NCBI GenBank assembly: GCA_009760855.2
Contig: WPIO01000338.1
Coordinates: forward strand, 16,533-80,532
Direction of reading: 5' to 3'
Length of the DNA stretch: 64,000 bases
From: Cristatella mucedo
Taxonomy: Eukaryota; Bryozoa; Phylactolaemata; Cristatellidae
Part shown: positions 33,738-42,439 of the stretch, in pieces
How positions within the stretch are numbered: the first letter of the stretch is position 1
Layout of the letters: each line of letters opens with the position of its first letter
Made by a program: the position numbers and the translations under genes
Notes under the pieces: generated by a model
Seen by the model: the letters and a program-made list of their open reading frames with translations, nothing else
Databases searched by the model: none
What the model was told of the DNA's origin: nothing

Positions 33738-33786
33738 AGAGACAGAGACAGAGACAGAGACAGAGACAGAGACAGAGACAGAGACT
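32074..33786. repeat. Hierarchical purine-rich microsatellite array (GA, GGCGGA, GGCGGCGGAGA, GAGACCGA, GAGACA)
   Basis: Zones in order: GA-rich (32,074-32,340), GGCGGA (about 32,370-32,452), GGCGGAGA and GGCCGAGA or GGCGGCGGAGA mixtures (about 32,453-33,370), GAGACCGA (about 33,372-33,695), GAGACC, then GAGACA to 33,786. All appear to derive from a GA scaffold. Because these units contain no stop codon, frames of up to about 600 codons cross it on both strands; they encode only Arg/Glu/Gly or Ser/Leu/Arg repeats and are not genes. Confidence 0.95.
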
Positions 33787-34324
33787 CAAGTGAATGGGTT
33801 TGTGATAACGGGCTCGGTGTCAGAATTCGCAAGCATAAAGGACTGAGCACAAGAAAGGAGCAAGTGCTGTGAGGGATGGCTAGACATTCATCGTAACGAC
33901 CTACATAGGAATGCAGACTTAGGCAGAGTATCTCTGATTGCTTTTGCTCGAACTTTCGGCAGCTTACTATCGATCTCCAAGTCTTTTTTGAGCGCCTCTT
34001 ATCTCGCCTGGGCATCACTGGCACTGCAGTGCAATAGCTCAGGTCCTTTCTTCGTGGGAGACTCCAGAGTATAAACGTGAACAGACAAAGATCATCCGAG
34101 GAACCTATCAAGTATAGGGTACCTAAGCGCTCTGTGCTTAGTCCGGATATTTTAATTATTTATACTCTCCCTCTTGCCGATGTGATTGCCGGGAACAATC
34201 TAGGATTTCATTTCTATGCCAATGACACGCAGTTGTACATTTGCTTTGCTCCATCTCAGCCCTCAAGGCATGTCGAATCCTCTCAACCCCCTTGTTGCAT
34301 GTATTGATGATATCCGAGCAGATG
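33787..34324 (+). pseudogene. LINE-A RT palm fragment embedded in the microsatellite
   Basis: From about 33,895 the plus strand matches LINE-A around the LLRNADMGRVSLL region, then [17 protein letters not shown] (here SVLSPDILI), YTLPLADVIA and the catalytic box, here FYANDTQLY with the first Asp changed to Asn. It ends at about 34,320, at the CIDDIR word, where the array resumes. Both ends are internal to the LINE, so it was not a simple 3'-primed insertion. Confidence 0.8.
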
Positions 34325-34687
34325 AGACCGAGACAGAGACAGAGACCGAGACAGAGACAGAGACAGAGACAGAGACAGAGACAGAGACAGAGACAGAGAC
34401 AGACAGAGACAGAGACAGAGACAGAGACAGAGACAGAGACAGAGACAGAGACAGAGACAGAGACAGAGACAGAGACAGAGACAGAGACAGAGACAGAGAC
34501 AGAGACAGAGACAGAGACAGAGACAGAGACAGAGACAGAGACAGAGACAGAGACAGAGACAGAGACAGAGACAGAGACAGAGACAGAGACAGAGACAGAG
34601 ACAGAGACAGAGACAGAGACAGAGGCAGAGGCAGAGGCAGAGACAGAGACAGAGACAGAGACAGAGACAGAGACAGAGACAGAGACA

Positions 34688-34740
<53 letters not shown>

Positions 34741-34873
34741 AGAGACAGAGACAGAGGCAGAGACAGAGACAGAGACCGAGACAGAGACCGAGGACAGACA
34801 CAGAGAGGGTGGGGAATGGAGAGAGACCGAGACCGAGACAGAGACCGAGGAGAGACACAGAGAGAGAGTGGGG

Positions 34874-34960
<87 letters not shown>
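34325..34960. repeat. GAGACA / GAGACC / GA array, continuation
   Basis: (GAGACA)n dominates 34,325-34,690, with short GAGGCA and GAGACC zones. At 34,790-34,880 a 50-60-bp unit with gtggggaatggagagag is present twice, then (GA)n follows to 34,960. The right flank (aagcgctggataagttg...agctcagcttggagagg) matches that of the 3,960-4,138 array. Confidence 0.95.
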
Positions 34961-34962
<2 letters not shown>

Positions 34963-35086
34963 GCCTAAGCGCTGGATAAGTTGTTTGAAGCTCCGCGAAA
35001 AGCTCAGCTTGGAGAGGCAATACAAGTACTGACTTGGCATGCAGGTAGAACATTCAAAGTGTATCGCTTAAAACACTGAGCTTATT

Positions 35087-35374
35087 TTACTTCGGGGATG
35101 TTAGACTGGTGAATGTAACACATTCCGTAAAAGTGGCAAACGCATTTACGAATTCAGCCTCGTTATCATAATAGTCTTTAAACTCCTCAATCCAGGATCT
35201 TACAGCAAATCGTAACCTTAGCAATTCATACTTGAGCCTCGTATTTTGAAGAAGCCTTCGAATTACGCAATCCAGCAATAAAATGCCTCTTTTATTTTTT
35301 AAGCAGTCTCTGCTCTCCGAGAGCTTAACCTCCAGTCGGCCAAGTGTAAGGCCGTTTGGCAGTCTGGCGCTTAG
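35087..35374 (-). CDS. Unidentified open frame (95 codons), possible exon or element fragment
   Basis: The frame is open from after a TAG at 35,375-35,377 to a stop at 35,087-35,089. It has a protein-like composition, with words such as RLPNGLTLGRLEVKL, LLDCVIRRLLQNTRL and SWIEEFKDYYDNEAEF. No Met is apparent near the start, so it would be an exon or a broken ORF. It lies in a stretch (35,040-35,730) that interrupts CE-1 and is absent from the left copy. No family recognised. Confidence 0.3.
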   Translation of the reverse strand, partial: LSARLPNGLTLGRLEVKLSESRDCLKNKRGILLLDCVIRRLLQNTRLKYELLRLRFAVRSWIEEFKDYYDNEAEFVNAFATFTECVTFTSLTSPK

Positions 35375-35399
35375 CTAACCGCAGGCTTGACTTCGCTTT

Positions 35400-35730
35400 T
35401 CGAATGAGCAGAGGTGATGACGTTAGCCGTGATGGGAGGTCGGCAAGCAGCTCCCGTCACAACGGACACGATATAAATGGCCGAACCACATCTCGGTGCA
35501 TCCAGGCAGGAAAGTGAATAAAGGAGGTGTCTCCATTGCCAAGGCAGATGAGCTTTTATTTACTAACCATGCGGACTTCTTCTAGTTCCTTTAACGAGAA
35601 CTAAATCTTCTTCTGAGCACCTGACGCACGCTGAAAAATTAGCGCGTCAATTGATTCCTGATAATGGTCACACCTCTAGCACGCGCAAGCGAACTCCCAA
35701 AATTCAACCAAAAAGAGAAATAGTCGCAAC
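35400..35730 (+). other. Promoter-like stretch inside the CE-1 interruption
   Basis: A TATAAAT box at about 35,473-35,479 is followed about 45 bp later by aataaag (about 35,518) and tgtctccattg. This TATA plus nearby AATAAA arrangement is seen in LTRs, but no matching second LTR, primer-binding site or TG...CA ends were found. The opposing frame at 35,087-35,374 lies just to the left. Speculative. Confidence 0.2.
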
Positions 35731-37004
35731 AAACGGGTGAATTTCAGGCATTCCTTTAAGTGTCGTTTTTTCAGGGTAATGTCATGAAGTCATTCAGGAG
35801 TGAATAGGAAACGTTCGGTCTCACTTATGGAATCGGTTGCCGCGTCCTGAGACCCCCTAGCGACGATGGTTGCACTATGAATGTGGGAGTGTTTCTATTC
35901 CATCATGGCCGACTGCGACGGAAACGAGAGCGCAAGCGTTACCTATAGTGCTCCCCTCACAGCTAATTGGCTTCCGCAGGCGCCCGCCAGATGTGACCTG
36001 CAGCATTGCGCATGCGAGATTTATGCTGATTTTGTTCGTTTTATAATTCACTTCCTGTCGCCCGCTCTGTCTTTGTGCGATAGCTCGACGCCGTGACTGC
36101 ATTCGCTAATTTGATTCAGCAGGGTTAGTGACTGGTGGCAGTTATTAGTCGCCAAACTGTAGTAACTCGGCGCACAGCGATTTGTCTCTTGAAGCTGTTT
36201 GACAAGCGCGACGCAGTCGAGTAAAAGGTCGCTCGAGTAAGCGCCGCAAATATAATACCGTTTTCTGCCGCAGTCGGTAGCAGAAAAGTGGATGTAGTAT
36301 GTTACCACTTTTATTCATCTAGGCCAGCCTTCTTTTTTATTTTCTGACCGACCTAAACGTTTACTGTACTACTTTAGTGCTATTAGCCTCACCACCGCCA
36401 TCAGGTCCTACTGCTGACGCTTTAGACTGTTATATTGCGGCGGCGGCGGCGGAGGCGGCGGCGGCGGCGGCGGCGGGCTCGGATTGGAGCGCTTACTGCG
36501 GCTATTCTGGTGACGCATCAGCCAAATCGTCAGAATCTCGCCGCCACCATCAGCTGTGCACTCCCATTCTTCGGCGGCGCTTGTTATGCGAGTGCCTCGA
36601 AAAACCACGATGCGCGGACAACCTTTACGACCTATTACAAATCCACTACAAAGCAGCTGGGCGACGCCACACTAATTATTGCGGCTAAACAGCGCCCTGC
36701 TGCAGAGCATCCGCTCAGAATTTCTCATCGTTTCGCATGCATCGCTATCTCGAAAAAAACAAAACTGCAAATGTATGCCACACGGGTGCCTCTCGATCAA
36801 TTTTACAGCTCCCCGCTCGCTGCACGCCCCGAAGTAATGGTGCTGTCCGGTCGTCTGGAACTCGCATGCGGTACACTGTGAAATTGAGTGGATTCGCCGA
36901 GTTATACGTGAACTCTATTTGAGCTTCACACAGTCACAATTTTCAGCTCCTCTAGAGAATCGCTGTGAGCTTAGCATGGCGCCCGTGCGAGGCTCATTGC
37001 TACT

Positions 37005-37211
37005 TCCATTCTACTCACTACCTCAAACTGCTCTCCTGACTCTGCTATGCTTCCCACTTTCTGTTTGCTGCGTGAGACGAAGTCTGTTGGCTACCGAATG
37101 CGTACCAAAAACCGCTTAGGCTGTGAGTGCGCTACACAAAACTCTCCTGCGAAACACCCACATGGTCTTTGTGACTTTGTGGAGTTACAGACGGAGATAC
37201 ATTACATCACC
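37005..37211 (+). mobile_element. LINE-B 3' fragment inserted in CR-A copy 5
   Basis: The plus strand matches the last about 200 bp of LINE-B (ctactcactacctcaa, gaagtctgttggctaccg, cgtaccaaaaaccgctta) up to gagatacattacat. In copies 3 and 4 the flanks gaggctcattg / ggcttgttg and ccaagaa(t/c)gctgc are adjacent. It is closer to the 49-kb LINE-B than the fragments built into CR-A, so it is younger. No clean target-site duplication. Confidence 0.8.
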
Positions 37212-38411
37212 GAGAACGCTGGGCTAGCATAATGGGGCAAGATTGGTCCGAATAAAACTCTCAATGTGGTTCTTTGTAATACGCATACACCGCGTGAGCA
37301 TCGCTTTCACCGTTGCGCCTACCGAATGGATGGATCGCAGCGTGGCTGAGCGGCCCGGCGAACGAGCCAAAATTGACAGCCCATTTCAAGAGCGTTCGCA
37401 TGCGGAATGCCACGAAATTTCGCGAATAAGCCGTAAGCGCTTAGCGTTCAGTGCAAAGCCCCCACATTCTCGTGCCGCATAGATGCTCCTGTCGAACTGG
37501 GACGCGGTCATTCAAGAGACCCCGCTCACTCCTGCCGTTGCCCGGTCTAAGCAGTACTTCTCGACAAAATTCGCTAACCAGTTGTGGCTCTGTCGCACGC
37601 GTGACGCAAACCACGGCGCAAACCGTTAAAGTAGTCGCCTCCGAGCGCTGCACCGTCTCGATGCCGCCGTGCTGACAACCGCACTCCCAGGAAATTCGGG
37701 CAGACCACAGGAGGGCCTCGCAGTAATCGTCGGCTGCGGTTGGCTTAATGATACTTACAACCAACAGCTGAGCCACCCGGCTCTGCGGCGCTCGCTATGC
37801 AAGCGATTTCGCCGCATCGGATTCCCGTACTACGAACGCGACGGTGGCAGGTGGTTTTCTACTCGCACCCGCCTAGCGACGGGCCTACGTCGCCCTCCGA
37901 CGGCGACATCGAAGGCCGACTAGCCCCTGCCTCCGACGTCGGCTCGGCGGCCGCACCCACTCTGACTGCCCGCACACTTTTGATTCGGCGTTGCGTTGTT
38001 AAGAGGCGAGGTCACCCGAGGATTCTTGGTAGTTGAAAGATGGGGCCAAGGTGAGCAGGTGGAGTTTTAGGAAATTGAATCGCGTGGAAGATTAACCAAC
38101 CTAAGCGACTCTGCAACAATCCTTTGCATCATTAATATATTGACGATTTGAGCTCCGATCGCATTTTTGCATGAGTGCACTGTCGGGCTTTCGTTTCTTA
38201 ATCTTATATGCCGAAAAGAAGCTGAAAAAGAAAAACTCAAACCACGTGGGCTGAAAACTGAAAGATTGCTGAACTCACGCCTCGATCAGGTGATCGTGGC
38301 TGAAGTTAGCGAAGTACGAAAAGCCGATACGAGCCCGAAAAGCTCGTCAAACGTCATATTGCGGTCAGGAATTGCCCTTTTAATGCACTGCTGCTGCTGC
38401 TGTTCGGACTG

Positions 38412-38560
38412 AAAATTAGTGGCTCACTAGGTAAGGCGGTTGATTTTCAAGATCTCAGCCCGAGGTCGTGGGTACGAATCTTGCGGTGGGCGATCCTTTA
38501 TCGTCACTGCAAGCGGTGGTGATAGCCGTAAAGGCTCTTCTGTCGCTATAAAAAAGAGGC
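38412..38560 (+). mobile_element. SINE-2 (tRNA-like SINE)
   Basis: The A-box region gtggctcactaggtaaggcgg and the B-box region gaggtcgtgggtacgaatc are about 30 bp apart, as in a tRNA. They are followed by the body ggtgggcgatcctttatcg and gcggtggtgatagccgtaaaggct shared with 9,226-9,392. The tRNA-like head resembles Leu/Ser tRNAs. It sits between M3 and the D-like piece of CR-A copy 5, absent in copy 4. Confidence 0.65.
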
Positions 38561-38849
38561 TGTTGAATCAGCTAGCATATTAATAAAAATATAGCGAAGC
38601 TGATTCACATTAATTTCACAGTGACGTTTCTGTCTGCAGCGGCAGGTGATCACTGGGACGCCGGCTGAGGTGCTTTCCATCACTACGGCGACGGCGGCCG
38701 GCGCCGGCGGTAAATCGAGGTGATCCATATGAAATATGGGGCCAAGGTGAGCATATGACACCATATGACACCCAGTCTCAAAGTCTGTGACTAAAAAATG
38801 TCGCACAAATTTCAGCCTGGGCAATAAAGAGCTTCCAGATTGAACACAA

Positions 38850-39230
38850 CTGGGTGACTAGGCTTGTCTGTCTTGTACGTCGCAGTTGCCTCGACAAATC
38901 TCTTCTCGTGGACCGACACTTCTTCCTCTATCAAGCTGCACATCGACTAAAAAGTTGTGCCATTTAATTCTAGGTCCTTTCGTTTTCTTGCTTCAGCCAT
39001 AATTTCCGATGCAGTTCACAATCCGGCCAAGAATTGGTTGATGTATCCATCAATCTTCAGTCGTTTAGTTGCACCCCTACCTGACCGAAAACTCTATTCT
39101 GAGGTGGCCGTAATCGTTTAGCTCCTAAAGCCTGGAAATAACTGCCGACTGAAGTCAAGATGTCACCTGATTTAAGGACTATTGAAAAGAAGGTGTGGAG
39201 TAAAATGCATTTTCTCCACTTTAACTAAGT
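38850..39230 (+). pseudogene. Decayed LINE ORF2 C-terminal fragment
   Basis: Plus-strand words include aggcttgtctgtcttgtacgtcgcag (compare ARLVCRERR), cgacacttcttcctctatcaagc (compare LHWLPVKQ) and a final segment readable as PKAW..LPTEVKMSPDLRTI. Many stops. Its last about 110 bp (from 39,120) form part of the inverted repeat with about 41,880-41,990. Confidence 0.6.
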
Positions 39231-39500
39231 ACGGTGTTGCGTGGTGAGGTAGTAGTTGGCGGTAGAGGGGAGTAACGGACGACGCCTCGGTGTAGGTCAC
39301 GTGCGACGGAGCCGCGACTGGTTAGTGAATTTTGTCGAGAAGTACTACCGAGAGCGGGCGCTGGCAGAAGTGGCGGCCTCTCTTGAATTACTCGTCCCCA
39401 TTCGTTGGCAGCTTTTGGGCGGGGCGTGAGATGCGATTGAGCTTCGCACTACGCGTTTACGGCTAATCCACGAAATTTCCTGGCACTCCACAAAAAAAGT
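39120..39500 (+). repeat. Left arm of a 2-kb-spaced inverted repeat
   Basis: The words gaagtcaagatgtc, attttctcc, gcgtggtgaggtagtagttggcgg and gagtaacggacga recur as their complement in 41,500-41,990. The arm includes the end of a decayed LINE ORF and part of the CR-A spacer. A LINE-A scrap (ggcacggtctc...ttagattccg) follows at about 39,500-39,580. About 39,600-39,775 has nothing recognised. Confidence 0.75.
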
Positions 39501-39774
39501 TCTGCAACTAAAGGCACGGTCTCTAAAGAACTGTGGTTCGTAGGAGTTATAGGTGAACTATTAGATTCCGTAAAGGGAGTGTTTTTAAAATTATTAGATG
39601 TATTCTAGGAGTTGCTAAGTACTGAGTGATCCATCGACAGTGCTCTGAGCAAACTTGCAACTCTAACGGGTGCAAGCAATGGCTGACTGGTAGCACCTGA
39701 AGGTTTGTGGCATTCGTCTGCACGTCAACTATCTCGATAGGATCTTTTGGGCTCGCTGGATGTTCAAGGATGTC

Positions 39775-40670
39775 TCAGTTTTCTTGAATTGCCGTCAAGT
39801 TAGCAATGCATTTCACTAGGCTAACCATTATATATGGAATCACAATGATGACAGCATAGAAAGCCATGTAATTGTGATGAAAGCCGATCACGAAGTGCTG
39901 ATAATTACACGTGCATCCGCGCCTTTCTGCTTTTTGAAATAAAAGCTAAATGAGGCGTACTAAGTTTGAAAACGTTGTCTGTTTAATTTTTTCACTTTTA
40001 ACTGCTGGTTAAGTGAAACGTTAGCCTCGTACGTTTAGTGTATCCCAATGTTGTATTGGCTGCATGAGTTATGTAGCTTCGCCGAGAGGGATCTCTGTGT
40101 GCGACAACATCATTGCACTCCAACTGAAAGGTACGCAGTTTAAGGATTTATGTGAATAAAAAAACTGCCTAAAGCCTAAGCATAAAATGACCAGAATGGC
40201 CATGCTCACATCAGTGCATGGCAACTCTCTGGGTCCATATAGCGATAGAGCTAGGAACAAAGTCTGACATCCTATATAAAGTGTATTCACTATACACAGA
40301 TTGATCTGTATAGCGGCCTAACTGAACTGAATCTCCATTCAGGCGTTTCATGCATGCCACAGGGCTCGAGCCCACGACCTCTCATATACAATTGCCTTTG
40401 CTTAGGTTGGAGCGAGCCACTTAACTACTGGGCCAAACCAGCGCAGCTCGGACAAGCCAGAGATTAGTGATCATTACACGGGTAACAGAAAGAGATCTAG
40501 TTATTTATAATAAGATCAATCTAGAAGATCTCATTGGCCATAAGATAGCCAATTTAGCACAGGTGCTGGCCGCAGTCGATGCTCTGTTGGTGAAAGCAGG
40601 AGGCTCGATATTTGGCGCGAGAAGCCGGAAACCATGATTTCACCCTAGACCAAAAAATGGCTTCCCATAG
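39775..40670 (+). repeat. Segmental direct duplication, copy A
   Basis: This matches 42,440-43,130 and then 44,290-44,480 in the same orientation. Shared words include aattacacgtg, tgttgtattggctgcatga and ttatgtagcttcgccgagagg, then aatttagcacaggtgc and ggaaaccatgatttca. Each copy carries a reverse SINE-1 at the same place, so the SINE predates the duplication. No gene. About 40,670-40,955 is unassigned. Confidence 0.75.
40303..40448 (-). mobile_element. SINE-1 inside duplication copy A
   Basis: On the minus strand this has a tRNA-like head (tttggcccagtagttaagtgg) with a B box (gggctcgagccc), then cgcctgaatggagattcagttcag and a degraded hairpin. It is homologous to 44,971-45,117. Confidence 0.7.
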
Positions 40671-40959
40671 GCTATGATGGTAGTGATAGTGGACTTGAGC
40701 CCTGCAGCTCATGTGTAGGAACAGGATCGAAATTAAGTTTAATTAAAATTTCTAACGATGCATAATTTATGTGGCTATTTTCAGATCTTAGTGACTTATG
40801 GGTCAATAGAAATTTTTGCATTGCTATTACTCCAATGGCCAGCTTACGACAAAGTGATTTATGGGCCAGCAGAGATTATGACACCACTGTTAGTAGATGG
40901 GCTTTTGTGATTTATGGCAGAGCAATTTAAGGAGCGGGCAGCAAAGGGCCAGGGAGTTA

Positions 40960-41367
40960 ATAATAATAATAATAATAATATTGCACTTGATAAAGCGCCC
41001 TCAGAGAACTTTATCTCTTTCTAGGCGCTTTACATTGGCTGCAAAGTGATACGCAATAGAATAGTAAGTAAAATCATGCTTGAAAAACAAACAAAATGAA
41101 TAACATGGTTAGGGGTTACATGCACTGGGTCAGCATGCAAATGTGGTTAGTGGCAGCATGAACAGTGTCAGCACGCATAAGCACATCGAGGACGAATCAC
41201 AAGGACCCACTAAATGCTGTCCTAAATAGGTATGTTTTTAAGTTCTTTTAAATGTGGTCAGGTCAGGGGATGTTCTGATGCAGGTCGGGAGGGAGTTCCA
41301 GGCTGTGGGAGCATACGAGCTAAATGCACGGTCTCCAAAGGATTTAAGGTTTGTACGAGGTATTTCT
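40960..41367 (-). mobile_element. LINE-A 3' fragment with AGTTA target-site duplication
   Basis: AGTTA at 40,955-40,959 is repeated at 41,368-41,372. The minus strand holds the C-terminal ORF2 end, 3' UTR, hairpin and (ATT)n tail. It is nearly identical to 3,198-3,577 but at a different target site, which shows two separate recent insertions of one subfamily. Confidence 0.93.
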
Positions 41368-41499
41368 AGTTACATTGAGAAGGCCGCGAAACGTCCGTGC
41401 GAATGTAGGTCTCCGAGCCCGCTTCGGGGTTCTGAGTGAGTAACAGGCATCCGCGGAATACTCTTATCGTGGTTCGCTGTTGTAACATGCATTCACCAC

Positions 41500-41990
41500 G
41501 TGAGCTTCGAAATCGCCGTTGCGCCTAGCGAATGGATGGATCGCACCATGGCTGAGAGGACCGGCGAACGAGCAAAGTTTGACAGCCCATTTCAAGAGCG
41601 TTCTCGTGCGGGAATGCCGCGAAATTTCGCGGATAAGCCGTTAACGTGTAGCGCTCATTGCAACCCCCTCCCGCCATATTCGTGCCTCATACAGTAGCTC
41701 CTAAGGAACGGGGACGCGGTAATTCAAGAGAGGCCGCCCACTTCTGCAGCCGCCCGCTCTCGGTAGTACTCCTCGACAAATTCACTAACCAGTCGCTGCT
41801 CTGTCACACGTGACGTACACCGTGGCTTCGTCCGTTACTCACCTCTACCGCCAACTACTACCTCACCACGCAACGCCGTACTTAGCTAAAGCGGAGAAAA
41901 TGTATTTCCGTCCGTAGATTCTTTTCGATAGTCCTCAAGTCAGGCGACATCTTGACTTCAGTAGGGAGTTAGGTCCAGGCCCCGTTAAAG
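41500..41990 (-). repeat. Right arm of the inverted repeat
   Basis: The complement of 39,120-39,500, joined to CR-A copy 6. The two arms enclose duplication copy A and the LINE-A at 40,960. Arms of several hundred bp in inverted order could pair with each other. Confidence 0.75.
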
Positions 41991-42120
41991 TAGTCACGGT
42001 CACGCGCCGCTCCGTCTCGATGCGACCTGCTCGGAAGACCGAGCTACCAGGAAATTCAAAGCCAGCACTTGAGAGTCTCTCGGTAATCGTCGGCTGCGGT
42101 TAGCTTAATAGTACATACAT

Positions 42121-42166
42121 TGTTATTATTATTAGTAGTAGTAGTAGTATTACTATTACAATAAAC
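42121..42166. repeat. Orphan ATT/AGT triplet tract inserted in M2
   Basis: attattattattagtagtagtag-type triplets interrupt the otherwise conserved gtac(g/a)tac...aaaccatcgag junction of M2, compared with 22,650-22,670. It resembles a LINE-A tail without a LINE body. Confidence 0.7.
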
Positions 42167-42439
42167 CATCGAGCGACCCGGCTCTGCGGCGCTCGCTACG
42201 CGTGTGTTTCGCAATATTGGACTCCAGCTTCGCGAGCGCGCGGGCGGCAGGTGGTTTGATGCTCGCTTGCGCCCAGTGATGGGCCTTCGTCTCCCCGCCT
42301 ACGGTGACATCAAAGGCCGACTAGCTTCCTCCACCGACGTTGGCTCGGCGGCCGCACCCACTCGGATCATTCGCTGCTGTTGATGCTGTGTAGCGTCGTT
42401 AAGAGGTGAGAGGGTCACCCGAGGATGGACTCGGTAATC

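Larger units (their letters stand above)
29940..36262 (+). repeat. CE-1 composite element, right copy (plus sense)
   Basis: Order: M7 (about 29,940-30,450), a short A-T-rich join, M5 (about 30,556-31,560), decayed RT tail (about 31,600-31,740), left flank (about 31,750-32,070), giant purine-rich array (32,074-33,786), an embedded LINE-A fragment, array continuation (34,325-34,960), right flank (about 34,968-35,040), an inserted stretch (about 35,040-35,730) and M6 (about 35,735-36,262). It is cut at 36,262 by the LINE-B end of CR-A copy 5, so the terminal hairpin seen in the other copies is lost. It is the inverted partner of 2,610-7,500. Confidence 0.6.
36265..38720 (-). repeat. CR-A composite repeat, copy 5 (minus sense)
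   Basis: It starts with a short LINE-B scrap (about 36,265-36,330), then M0 (about 36,400-37,000 and 37,212-37,300) split by a LINE-B insertion, M1 (about 37,330-37,445), spacer (about 37,445-37,640), M2 (about 37,670-37,960), M3 (about 37,990-38,385), SINE-2 (about 38,412-38,565) and a D-like piece (about 38,615-38,720). A CGG trinucleotide run lies at about 36,438-36,477. No conserved coding frame. Confidence 0.62.
41460..42435 (-). repeat. CR-A composite repeat, copy 6 (partial, minus sense)
   Basis: M1 (about 41,515-41,660), spacer (about 41,690-41,850), then about 41,850-41,990, which is the inverted-repeat right arm, then M2 (about 42,020-42,390) and the start of M3 (about 42,395-42,430). 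M2 carries an orphan ATT/AGT tract at 42,121-42,166. The M0, LINE-B and D blocks are absent. Confidence 0.62.

Noticed and set aside
31979-34111. Very long open frames (about 600-690 codons) on both strands, Arg/Glu/Gly-rich or Ser/Leu-rich
   Set aside because: They are translations of GA, GGCGGA and GAGACC repeats, which contain no stop codons in any frame. Openness on both strands at once and the lack of non-repeat protein sequence exclude a gene. The same holds at 3,618-4,245, 16,084-16,579 and 34,156-35,053.
35906-36102. ATG in a good context (catcatggccgac) starting an open frame in CE-1 block M6
   Set aside because: The other copy at about 3,190 reads acg in place of the ATG, and its downstream frame is broken.
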